Assembly (NCBI GenBank): GCA_027001815.1
Contig: JALTLT010000043.1
Span: 1-7,822 of the forward strand
Reading direction: 5' to 3'
Source of the DNA: Gammaproteobacteria bacterium
Lineage (GTDB): Bacteria; Pseudomonadota; Gammaproteobacteria; JALTLT01
DNA length: 7,822 nucleotides
Made by a program: the position numbers and the translations under genes. Below the pieces are notes generated by a model, which saw only the letters and a list, made by a program, of their open reading frames with translations, had not been told where the DNA came from and did not search any database. Position 1 is the first letter of the stretch. Every line of letters starts with the position of its first letter. Of this stretch, positions 1 to 6,787 are shown in pieces.

Positions 1-1
1 T

Positions 2-430
2 CCCACCCGCCGTGGCCTGCTGATGGGGGCTGCAGCCGTCGGTGTCGCCATGGCCGGCAACGCCGTGGCCGCCATGCACGAGCATCACCACGGTCCCGCG
101 GCCGATCCGGCGGTGATCGATGCCGCCCTGGACTGCGTGACCAAGGGCAACGCCTGTCTCGTCCACTGTATCGAGCTGGTCAAGAACGGAGACACCTCCA
201 TCGCCCGCTGCCTGGAGACGGTGAGCGACATGCTCCCCATGTGCGACACCCTGGCGAAACTGGCCACCTCCGGCTCCCCCCACCTGGACGACCTGGCGCG
301 GGTTTGCATCGCCGTCTGCGAGGATTGCGAGAAGGAGTGCCGCAAGCACGAGAAGAAGCACGCCGAGTGCCGGGCGTGTGCTGAATCGTGTGCTGCCTGC
401 ATCGAGGCGTGCAGGAAGCTGGTCGCCTGA
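2..430 (+). CDS. Csp1-like four-helix-bundle copper-binding protein, 5' end cut by window
   Basis: Probable Cu(I)-storage or -sequestering protein of the Cys-rich four-helix-bundle (Csp1/DUF326) type. The reading frame is open to the left edge, and the first visible residues, TRRGLLMGAAAVGVAMAG, form a twin-arginine (Tat) signal. The true start therefore lies outside the window, and the ATG at 23 sits inside the signal hydrophobic stretch. The signal probably ends near AVAA, followed by a His-rich segment (HEHHHG). The mature part has 14 cysteines with helix-type spacing: C-x6-C-x3-C early, C-x3-C-x2-C-x3-C in the middle, and C-x2-C-x3-C-x2-C-x3-C at the C-terminus. In characterised Csp proteins such thiols line the inside of the bundle and bind many Cu(I) ions. 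Tat export of a folded thiol protein fits Csp1 rather than the cytosolic Csp3 group. It converges on the efflux operon. Family assignment is confident; copper as the actual ligand here is inferred from the family. Confidence 0.88.
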   Translation, partial: PTRRGLLMGAAAVGVAMAGNAVAAMHEHHHGPAADPAVIDAALDCVTKGNACLVHCIELVKNGDTSIARCLETVSDMLPMCDTLAKLATSGSPHLDDLARVCIAVCEDCEKECRKHEKKHAECRACAESCAACIEACRKLVA

Positions 431-444
431 ACCGTGGAGGCCCC

Positions 445-465
445 GCCGGCCCGCGACGGGTCGGC
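445..465. terminator. Hairpin between convergent genes, possible terminator
   Basis: The 77-base gap between the two convergent genes holds a 9-bp stem (445-453 with 457-465, one G-T pair) around a 3-base loop. There is no T-run on either strand, so this is not a canonical intrinsic terminator. Its position between two 3' ends is the main argument for a role in termination or transcript end protection. Confidence 0.3.
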
Positions 466-507
466 GCGCCCTCTCTGCTCCGGAAGTCCCTCTCCCGACT
501 CTCCACC

Positions 508-840
508 TCAGACCCCGCCCTCACGCCCAAGACACCCCTGCTGCAGGATCGGCAGCACGCGGAAGTAGATGGTCTCGGTGGTGAGGTGGGCGTGGATCTC
601 CTCGAGGAGGGGATCGAGGCGGTCGGCCTCGATCTCTACGTCGATGCGCACCTTCTGCTGGGCACCGGCCACCTGTTCCTGCACCGAGAGCTGTTCCGCC
701 GGCTGGCCGTGACCGCGGATGTCGGCGACGGTGAAGAAGAGGCTCTCACTGCGGGAGAGCAGCAGATCGATCAGCGGGCGCGCCTGGGGGCGGGTGAGGA
801 TGAGCTGGAGCAGCACCTCGTTTCGGTGGTGTTCGTTCAT
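508..840 (-). CDS. DUF3240 family protein, P-II-like accessory of HME-RND efflux
   Basis: A 110-residue cytosolic protein with no signal peptide or membrane segment. It matches the DUF3240 family by its overall layout: a hydrophobic first strand (VLLQLILT, about 9-16), then VADIRGHG (38-45), then LSVQEQVAGAQQKV (51-64), an acidic strand (RIDVEIEAD) and a closing strand IYFRVLPIL (91-99). Members are small ferredoxin/P-II-like folds usually encoded beside CzcA/CusA-type pumps; their biochemical role is not established to my knowledge. The start is firm: AAGGAG at 853-848 lies 7 bases before the ATG, and this ATG overlaps the pump's TGA by 4 bases. It is the last gene of the operon and translationally coupled to the pump, so a stoichiometric or regulatory role with the pump is a reasonable inference. 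GHG and nearby acidic residues could bind metal, but nothing in the sequence proves it. Confidence 0.8.
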   Translation of the reverse strand: MNEHHRNEVLLQLILTRPQARPLIDLLLSRSESLFFTVADIRGHGQPAEQLSVQEQVAGAQQKVRIDVEIEADRLDPLLEEIHAHLTTETIYFRVLPILQQGCLGREGGV

Positions 841-3800
841 GCGGGGGCTCCTTCGGGCAGGGCGCGGCGCGCCTCGTACTCCGCGATGTAGCGGTAGACG
901 ATGGGCAGGATCAGCAGGGTGAGCAGGGTGGAGGTGACCAGCCCGCCGATCACCACGATCGCCAGGGGCCGCTGGATCTCGGAGCCGGGGCCGGTAGCGA
1001 AGGCGAGGGGGATGAGGCCGAGGGCGGCGATGCTCGCGGTCATCAGCACCGGCCGCAGACGGCGCCGCGCCCCCTCCACCACCACCTGCGCCAGCGGCAT
1101 GCCGAGCGCCATGAGCTGGTTGAAGTAGCTGACCATCACCACGCCGTTGAGCACCGCGATGCCGAGCAGGGCGATGAAGCCCACCGATGCGGGCACCGAG
1201 AGATACTCGCCGGTGACCCAGAGGGCGACGATGCCGCCGATCATGGCGAGCGGCACGTTGAGCAGGATCAGCAGCGACTGGCTCACCGACTTGAAGGTGG
1301 TGAAGAGGATGATGAAGATCATCACCAGCGCCACCGGCACCACGATGGCCAGGCGCTTCGCCGCCCGCTGCTGGTTCTCGAAGGTGCCGCCCCAGGCGAA
1401 ATGGTAACCGGTAGGCAGCTTGAGGGAGGCGGCCTTTTGGCGCGCCTCCTCGACGAAGCCCACCAGATCACGGCCGCTCACGTTGGCGACCACCACGGCG
1501 AACCGCTTGCCCATCTCCCGCTTGATGAGCACCGGCCCCTCGACCCGTTCCACCTTGACGAGCTGGCGCAGCATTACGCTGCCGCCGCCGGGCAGGGGCA
1601 CCTCCATGTTGAGGAAGTCGGTCTCGGAGCGGGCCACCTCTTCGCTCCCCTTGATGAGCAGGGGGATGCGGCGGATGTCCTGGTAGATGGTGCCCACCGG
1701 CAGCCCCTCCACCTGGGAGCGGAGCAGGTCCTCGATGGTCTCCACGTCGAGCCCGAGGCGGCCGATGCGGAGCCGGTCCACCTGGATCTGCAGGTAGCGC
1801 GACCCCTCGTTGACCGGGGTGAAGACGTCGGTGGCGCCGAGGATGGTGCGCAGCAGCTCAACCATCTGTTTCGCGACCGTATTGAGCTTGACCGGATCAT
1901 CGCCGAAGATCTTTACCGCCAGGTCGCCCCGGGCGCCGGTGAGCATCTCGTCCACCCGCATCTGAATCGGCTGGGTGAAGGCGTAATTGATGCCGGGAAA
2001 ATCCTCCTCCAGCACGATGCGGATGGCCTCTTTCAGTTCGGCCTTGGAGCCCATGCGCCATTTCTCCTTGGGCTTGAGCACCATGAACATGTCGGTGTCG
2101 TTGAGGCCCATGGGGTCCATGCCCAGCTCGTCGGAGCCGACCCGGCCCACCATGCTCTCGATCTCCGGCACCTGATCGAGCAGCGCCTTCTGAATCCGCT
2201 TGTCCAGCGCCACCGAGGCCTCGAGGCTGATGGCGGGCGACTTCTCCACCTGGAGGATGATGTTGCCCTCGTCCATCTGCGGCATGAAGCTCTTGCCCAC
2301 GTGGGTGTAGACGAAGCCGGCGGCGACCATCGCCAGGAGCGCGCCGAGGATCACCTTGCGCGGGTGGTCGAGCACCTTCGTCAGTACCGGAGTGTAGAAG
2401 GCGAGCAGCTTGCGGATCAGCCACGGCTCCTGGTGGCGGGGTCTGCCCAGCAGGAAGGAGGCGAGCGCCGGGATGACGGTGAGGGAGAGGAAGACCGCGC
2501 TGCCCAGGGCGAAGACGATGGTCAGCGCTACCGGGCTGAAAAGCTTGCCCTCCAGCCCCTGCAGGGTGAGCAGCGGCAGGAAGACGATGATGATGATGCC
2601 GATGCCGGAGATCACCGGCACCGCCACCTCCTGCACCGCCCGGTAGATGATGTGCAGGCGGGGCAGGCGGCCGTCGCTGCGCTCCTGGTGGGTGACGATG
2701 TTCTCCACCACCACCACCGCCGCGTCCACCAGCATGCCGATGGCGATCACCAGGCCGCCGAGGGACATGAGGTTGGCGGTGAGACCGTACCCCTTCATGA
2801 GGACGAAGGTGAGCAGGATCGCCATGGGCAGGATGACGGCAACGGTAATGGCCGCGCGCACGTCGCCGAGGAAGACCAGCAGCAGGATCACCACCAGCAC
2901 CACCGCCTCGATGAGCGCCTTGCTGACGGTCCAGGTGGCCTTGTCCACCAGCTCGCTGCGGTTATAGAAGACGTCGACGGAGATGCCGTCGGGGAGGGTG
3001 GCCTCGAGGGCACCGAGAGCCTCCTCGACCCCGGCGATCACCTCGCGGGCGTTGGCGCCCTTGAGGGCGATCACCAGCCCCTCCACCGCCTCGCCGGAGC
3101 CGTCCTTGGTCACGGCGCCGTAGCGGGCCAGGGAATCGATCTCCACGGTGGCCACGTCGCGGACGAAGAGCGGCTCGCCGTTGCGAGTGGCGACCACCGT
3201 ATCGGCGATGTCGTCGAGGGAGGTGAAGTTGCCGGTGGTGCGTACCAGCAGCACCTCCTCGCCCGCCGTGAGCCGCCCGGCGCCGTCGTTGCGGTTGTTG
3301 CCCTCCAGCGCCCGGTGCAGCATGTCGAAGGTGACTCGGTGGGCCATCATCCGGCGCGGGTCGGGTTTCACCGCGTAGACCCGCGCATATCCACCCAGGG
3401 CGTTGACATCGGCGACCCCGGGCACGGCGCGCAGGGCGGGGCGGATCACCCAGTCGAGGAGGTCGCGCTTCTCCATCAGCGAGAGGGTGTTGCCCTCGAT
3501 GGTGAACATGAAGACGTCCCCCAGCGGCGTGCTGATGGGGGCGAGCCCGCCGCTCACGCCCCGCGGCAGCCCCACCTGGGCGAGCCGCTCCGAGACCTGC
3601 TGGCGCGCCCAGTAGATGTCGGTCCCTTCGGCGAAATCGATGGTGATGTCGGCGATGCCGTACTTGCCCATGGAGCGCATCATGGTCTCGTCGGGGATGC
3701 CGAGCAGCTCCATCTCGATGGGCGAGATGACCCGGCTCTCCACCTCGGCGGGGGTCATGCCCGGCGCCTTGAAGATCAGTTTCACCTGGGTGGGCGAGAC

Positions 3801-3923
3801 GTCGGGGAACGCGTCGATAGGGGTGCGGGTCATGGCCCACCAGCCCCCGGAGAGGATCGACACCACCAGCATCAGCACCAGCAGCCGCTGGGAAAGGAAG
3901 AACTGAATCCAGCCGTTGATCAT
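837..3923 (-). CDS. HME-RND heavy-metal efflux pump, CusA/CzcA family
   Basis: Inner-membrane proton/metal antiporter of 1028 residues, normal for the family. The layout is complete: TM1 at about 10-30 followed by the PIDAFPDVSPTQV motif; a first periplasmic part; TM2-6 at about 335-490; a central segment; a second periplasmic part at about 540-855; and the TM8-12 block at about 858-1013. The TM4 proton-relay motif is AIGMLVDAAVVVVEN with D400 and E407. The first Asp of CzcA-type DFG motifs is Ala394 here, as in the Cu/Ag pumps. By my alignment the three CusA metal-site methionines correspond to I565, D609 and E659, so the periplasmic site looks suited to divalent ions. I place the start at the ATG that overlaps the adaptor stop (ATGA). 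A longer frame upstream only reads arginine/glycine-rich sequence inside the adaptor gene. Substrate is undecided (Zn/Co/Cd/Ni versus Cu/Ag). Confidence 0.93.
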   Translation of the reverse strand: MINGWIQFFLSQRLLVLMLVVSILSGGWWAMTRTPIDAFPDVSPTQVKLIFKAPGMTPAEVESRVISPIEMELLGIPDETMMRSMGKYGIADITIDFAEGTDIYWARQQVSERLAQVGLPRGVSGGLAPISTPLGDVFMFTIEGNTLSLMEKRDLLDWVIRPALRAVPGVADVNALGGYARVYAVKPDPRRMMAHRVTFDMLHRALEGNNRNDGAGRLTAGEEVLLVRTTGNFTSLDDIADTVVATRNGEPLFVRDVATVEIDSLARYGAVTKDGSGEAVEGLVIALKGANAREVIAGVEEALGALEATLPDGISVDVFYNRSELVDKATWTVSKALIEAVVLVVILLLVFLGDVRAAITVAVILPMAILLTFVLMKGYGLTANLMSLGGLVIAIGMLVDAAVVVVENIVTHQERSDGRLPRLHIIYRAVQEVAVPVISGIGIIIIVFLPLLTLQGLEGKLFSPVALTIVFALGSAVFLSLTVIPALASFLLGRPRHQEPWLIRKLLAFYTPVLTKVLDHPRKVILGALLAMVAAGFVYTHVGKSFMPQMDEGNIILQVEKSPAISLEASVALDKRIQKALLDQVPEIESMVGRVGSDELGMDPMGLNDTDMFMVLKPKEKWRMGSKAELKEAIRIVLEEDFPGINYAFTQPIQMRVDEMLTGARGDLAVKIFGDDPVKLNTVAKQMVELLRTILGATDVFTPVNEGSRYLQIQVDRLRIGRLGLDVETIEDLLRSQVEGLPVGTIYQDIRRIPLLIKGSEEVARSETDFLNMEVPLPGGGSVMLRQLVKVERVEGPVLIKREMGKRFAVVVANVSGRDLVGFVEEARQKAASLKLPTGYHFAWGGTFENQQRAAKRLAIVVPVALVMIFIILFTTFKSVSQSLLILLNVPLAMIGGIVALWVTGEYLSVPASVGFIALLGIAVLNGVVMVSYFNQLMALGMPLAQVVVEGARRRLRPVLMTASIAALGLIPLAFATGPGSEIQRPLAIVVIGGLVTSTLLTLLILPIVYRYIAEYEARRALPEGAPA

Positions 3924-5035
3924 TCCGCCGTCCCCGCCAGGATGCCCTTGACGAAGACCGCCCCGTGGGTGAGCACCGGCGAGGTGCCGGGGTCGGTCCG
4001 ATCGGGGAGCCGCACCACCGCGAAGTGGCTGTTGCGGTCGAGCACCTCCACCGGCCGCGGCTCGAGACCCTCCGGGGTGCGCAGGAAGAGGGTGGGCACG
4101 CCGTCGATGTCGATCACCCCGCTGGTGGGAATGCGCCACGCCACCTGCTTCTCCTCCAGGGAGGAGACGAACTGCAACCGGACCAGCTCGCCGGGCTGCA
4201 GCACGCCCCGCGGATTGTCGAACAGGGCGTGGACCGTCACCCGCTGGGTGAGAGGATCGGCGCGCCGGGCGATGTAGGCGATGCGGCCCTCCACCGGCCG
4301 GTTGTGCAACACCACCGGTTGCCCCAGGCGCAGCTCCCGCGCGTCGTCCACCGGTACCTCCACGTCCACCACGATCTCGTCGATGGTGCCCACGTGGGCG
4401 AGCACGGCGCGGGCGTCCACCCGGTCGCCCTGGACCACCGCCAGGTCGAAGAGCAGGCCGTCACGGGGAGCGGTGAGGGTGACCCGGGAGGCGAGCCGGC
4501 GCTTCGCCTCCAACTCGCCGAGCTGTTCCGCCGAGAGGCCCATGTAGCGCAGCTCCTGGCGGCGCATCTCCGCCTCCCGCTGCAGGTTGTCGACGCGGTT
4601 CTGGGTGCGCAGGAACTTCTTGCGCGAGAGGCTGCCGGCGGCGTGCAGCTCCCGCGCCCGCTCCAGCTCGGATCGGGCCAGTTCCAGGTCGGCGAGGGTA
4701 CGGAGCCACGCCTGCTGGGCCGCCAGCAGCTTCGCGCTCTCGATGACGATCAGGGGTTGGTCCTTGCGTACCACCCCGTGCACCACGTGGATCTGGCGGA
4801 TCAGCCCGGCGACCGGCGCGCTCACCACCGCCTGGTGGGCGATGGGGATGGAGACCATGGCCGGGTAAGCGTAGCCCCCCACCCGGGTCACCTTCTCGGC
4901 GGTGTGGAAGCGCAGGCCCATGGCCGCGATCTGACCCTCGGTGAGGGGGAGGGTGGCGGCCGGAGCGGCGACGGTGGCCAGCGCCAGGGCGAGCGCAGCG
5001 GCCCGCCACAGGGAACGGGAGAAAAGGGAGTTCAT
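3920..5035 (-). CDS. HME-RND periplasmic adaptor (membrane fusion protein), CusB/CzcB-like
   Basis: Periplasmic adaptor linking the RND pump to the outer-membrane channel; 371 residues. It has a Sec-type signal (hydrophobic 11-27, likely cleavage near APAA-TLPL) and no lipobox Cys. The first lipoyl half is at about 70-100 (SAPVAGLIRQIHVVHGVVRK). A charged coiled-coil hairpin follows at about 102-180, then the second lipoyl half at about 185-216 (TAPRDGLLFDLAVVQGDRV). A beta-barrel (about 218-292) and a membrane-proximal domain (about 298-369) complete the adaptor architecture. It lacks the Met-rich N-terminal site expected of CusB and any extended His-rich tail, so it gives no direct clue to the metal. 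AGGA lies 8 bases ahead of the start. Its ATG overlaps the TGA of the channel gene by 4 bases, and its own TGA overlaps the pump ATG the same way. Confidence 0.9.
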   Translation of the reverse strand: MNSLFSRSLWRAAALALALATVAAPAATLPLTEGQIAAMGLRFHTAEKVTRVGGYAYPAMVSIPIAHQAVVSAPVAGLIRQIHVVHGVVRKDQPLIVIESAKLLAAQQAWLRTLADLELARSELERARELHAAGSLSRKKFLRTQNRVDNLQREAEMRRQELRYMGLSAEQLGELEAKRRLASRVTLTAPRDGLLFDLAVVQGDRVDARAVLAHVGTIDEIVVDVEVPVDDARELRLGQPVVLHNRPVEGRIAYIARRADPLTQRVTVHALFDNPRGVLQPGELVRLQFVSSLEEKQVAWRIPTSGVIDIDGVPTLFLRTPEGLEPRPVEVLDRNSHFAVVRLPDRTDPGTSPVLTHGAVFVKGILAGTAE

Positions 5036-6291
5036 GGAAGGATTCCTGCTGCCTGGTTCAGTCTGCGGATCTGCCGGGCCAGATCGGCCTCGGCCAGGGC
5101 GTATTCGAGTTGCGCCTCAAGCTGCTGGCGCTGGGCGATGAGCAGCTCCTGGAGGCCGATGTCGCCGGCGCGGTAGGCCTGGCGGGAGAGGTCGAGGGCG
5201 CTCTCCGCCGCCTCGAGCTGCTCGCGCACCACCGGCAGGAGCCGGTGGGCGCGATCGACCGACTGGCGCGCCTCGGTGAGGTTCTGGCGCAGCTCGCGCT
5301 CCGCCGCGGAGAGCTCGGCCTGGAGCTGGAGCCGCTGCTGGTCCCGCTCCGCGCTGGCGGTCCGCCAGGCCGGGGCCTCGCCCAGCGGCACGCGCAGCTC
5401 GAGGATGAGCGCGGTGTCGGCGGAGACCCCGTCGGCCCGGTCCCGCCTGGCGCCGAAGAACAGCTCGGAGCCGGGCCGGCTCTCCCAGAGGGAGAGGTCG
5501 AGACGCCCGAGCTGCAGATCGTTGCGGGCCGCTATCCAGCGGTATCGTGGGTGCTGGCGCAGCAGCTCCCCCGGATCGCCCTCGAAGCGGGGCGGGACCG
5601 GCGGGGCGGGATCGAGCCGCCGTACCGCCTCCTCGTCCAGCTCGATGCCCCAGAGCGCCGCCGCCTCGACGGCCTTGCGGAGGTCGGCGCGGGCGCCCAC
5701 CGTGGCCGCCCGCGCCTGGGAGAGATTGCGGCGCGCCAGCAGAAGGTCGAGTCGGCTGGCATCGCCGGTGCGCTCCCGAAGCGCCACCAGCTCGTGGAGC
5801 CGGTGGGCCTGCGCCTCGGCATCGAGGGTGTGATCGAGCCGGATCCGCCGCTCCAGCAGTTCGTCCAGAAGGGTGCGCGCGATACCGACCGATTGCCACT
5901 CCAGCCAGCGGAGGTGGCGGGAGCGCAGTTCCGGGTAGAGATCGGCGAGCCGGCCGAACGCACCCCGCTGGCCGAACACCTTGAGCGGCAGATCGACGCC
6001 CCCTTCCCAGCTGCGGGCACCCTGATCGTCGGTGAGGCTGTCGTTCTCGTGGCGCAGGGTGAAGGCGAGGCTTCCCAGGAGGTTGCCGCCCGCTTCGCGG
6101 GTGACCCGGCCCAGCCGGTCGTAGACCGCGACCACCCTCTGCTCCGGCTGGTGTCGGGTGATGATGGAGGTCCATTGCCCAAGCAGGCTCGGCGAGGCCC
6201 CGGCGGCGACGGGGAGCAGGAGCACGGCGACCAGACCGGAGATCCGGATGGCCCTTCGGATGCCGGGTGGATGGTTCGAGGTCGGGTTCAA
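5032..6291 (-). CDS. TolC-family outer-membrane channel of metal efflux system (TTG start)
   Basis: Outer-membrane factor of the efflux complex, first gene of the operon; 419 residues from the chosen start. A signal peptide (about 11-32, GLVAVLLLPVAAGA) is followed by long amphipathic, charged helices rich in Leu, Arg and Glu. These fall in two OEP halves, roughly 110-205 and 305-417, with a repeated AE-LARQIRRLNQAAG-type helix end at the C-terminus as in CusC/CzcC. There is no Cys after the signal, so it is not a lipoprotein, unlike many CusC/NodT members. I chose TTG at 6291 because GGAG lies 6 bases upstream and translation from it gives a normal signal peptide. The in-frame ATG at 6369 would add 26 residues ahead of the signal and would cover the AT-rich repeat that looks like the promoter. 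A GTG at 6303 is a weaker alternative. Sequence identity with named CusC or CzcC is not obvious; the role rests on architecture and operon context. Confidence 0.87.
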   Translation of the reverse strand: MNPTSNHPPGIRRAIRISGLVAVLLLPVAAGASPSLLGQWTSIITRHQPEQRVVAVYDRLGRVTREAGGNLLGSLAFTLRHENDSLTDDQGARSWEGGVDLPLKVFGQRGAFGRLADLYPELRSRHLRWLEWQSVGIARTLLDELLERRIRLDHTLDAEAQAHRLHELVALRERTGDASRLDLLLARRNLSQARAATVGARADLRKAVEAAALWGIELDEEAVRRLDPAPPVPPRFEGDPGELLRQHPRYRWIAARNDLQLGRLDLSLWESRPGSELFFGARRDRADGVSADTALILELRVPLGEAPAWRTASAERDQQRLQLQAELSAAERELRQNLTEARQSVDRAHRLLPVVREQLEAAESALDLSRQAYRAGDIGLQELLIAQRQQLEAQLEYALAEADLARQIRRLNQAAGILP

Positions 6292-6301
6292 GGGTCTCTC
6301 C
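6292..6301 (-). promoter_or_regulatory. Ribosome binding site deciding the TTG start of the channel gene
   Basis: On the minus strand GGAGAG (6301-6296) is followed by ACCC and TTG. The leader GAGAGACCC before the start codon is identical to that of the cytochrome gene at the right end, where it precedes ATG. This is the main evidence for TTG rather than the distant ATG. Confidence 0.6.
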
Positions 6302-6318
6302 ACGGCGAACAGTTCGAG

Positions 6319-6356
6319 ACAGAGTCTAAATGCTGAAGCTGAAAACAAGCTGAAAA
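6319..6356 (-). promoter_or_regulatory. Probable operon promoter with tandem 11-bp activator repeat
   Basis: An AT-rich pocket in a GC-rich region, 30-65 bases upstream of the channel start. Reading the minus strand, TTTTCAGCTT occurs twice (6356-6347 and 6345-6336) with an 11-base period, one helical turn. That is the spacing typical of sites for OmpR-family response regulators such as CusR/CzcR/CopR. A TAGACT sequence (6328-6323) just downstream is a possible -10 box. No well-placed -35 is visible, as expected for an activator-dependent promoter. No regulator gene lies in the window. The assignment is inference from layout. Confidence 0.42.
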
Positions 6357-6368
6357 TCGGGTGGTCCA

Positions 6369-6394
6369 CGTCACACCGCTCCTGCGGCGTGACG
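6369..6394. repeat. 10-bp-stem hairpin upstream of efflux promoter
   Basis: Inverted repeat CGTCACaCCG / CGGcGTGACG with one A-C mismatch and a 6-base loop. It lies just upstream of the tandem repeat. It could be an operator or a transcript end structure for the right-hand operon; no T-run follows it on the minus strand. Its right arm shares CGGCGT with the stem of the hairpin at 6834-6859. Confidence 0.4.
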
Positions 6395-6429
6395 GCTGGC
6401 AGGGGATGCTCCCGCGTCCCCCAGGGGTC

Positions 6430-6787
6430 AGCAGGATGTTGAAAAAGGCCTTTTCGACGCCGGAAGCCGAAAATGCGATTTCCGGCTTCCTCGCCTTTTC
6501 AATGAGGCTGGCAGCCTGTTGGCCTTTGACAGGCCGTCAGGTTCTGGTGCATTCCGCAGGGCCCCGAGAGGCGGGAAGGCCCTCCCGGGGGACGCCGTGA
6601 ACCCATCCCTGGGGGCTCGTCGGCGGCATCCCTGCCGCCAACGCCCCCGTGAGGGCCTTCCCGCCTCTCGGGGCGGAGTGACCTTCAGCTTGAAGTCCGA
6701 CAGGGTGCTGGCTGCATTGAAAACGGAGGTGCATCCATGCACCATGGCACAGGCTGCCGAAAATCGGCGTTTTTCAACAGCCTGTTA
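6430..6787. mobile_element. MITE-like intergenic element with long imperfect inverted repeats
   Basis: A roughly 358-bp non-coding block with matching ends. The left end (6431-6450) reads GCAGGATGTTGAAAAAGGCC. The right end (6766-6786), read on the other strand, gives ACAGGCTGTTGAAAAACGCC. A second matching pair lies about 65 bases in from each end: TTTTCAATG..GC..GCA.CCTGT at 6496-6520, and its reverse complement at 6699-6723. Internal hairpins occur at 6462-6490 (GGAAGCCG / CGGCTTCC), 6521-6535 and 6728-6743. Both ends carry T5 runs reading outward after short stems, so the ends could also act as transcription terminators. No transposase or credible open frame is inside, and I see no clear target-site duplication. 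It is either a MITE-type element or a composite of intergenic palindromic repeats; the class could not be named from sequence alone. Confidence 0.5.
6562..6673. repeat. Nested large palindrome, 30-bp arms
   Basis: Arms 6562-6591 and 6644-6673 are complementary at 29 of 30 positions (CCCCGAGAGGCGGGAAGG...). Their 52-base interior contains the smaller perfect stem GGCGGCA / TGCCGCC at 6622-6639 and the phrase ACCCATCCCTGGGGGCTCG. The palindrome sits centrally in the larger inverted-repeat element. This style of GC-rich nested intergenic palindrome recurs in GC-rich gammaproteobacteria, so a dispersed repeat family is likely. Confidence 0.7.

Noticed and set aside
388..891. Plus-strand frames of 68 and 167 codons overlapping the convergent gap and the DUF3240 gene
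   Set aside because: They overlap the end of the Csp-like gene and lie antisense to a well-supported DUF3240 gene. There are no motifs.
3924..4139. 72-codon upstream extension of the pump frame
   Set aside because: It reads through the adaptor gene in another frame and is Arg/Gly/His/Pro-rich. The ATG overlapping the adaptor stop gives the normal RND N-terminus.
1401..4277. Plus-strand open frame of 958 codons opposite the pump gene
   Set aside because: It is an antisense shadow of a GC-rich gene. The translation is dominated by His, Asp, Glu and Gly runs with no domain, and it runs across the end of one real gene into the next. The minus-strand frame has full RND motifs.
3965..6336. Two long plus-strand frames (3965-5176 and 5110-6336) opposite the adaptor and channel genes
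   Set aside because: They are again antisense shadows: biased composition, no recognisable motif, no ribosome site. They mirror the real minus-strand genes.
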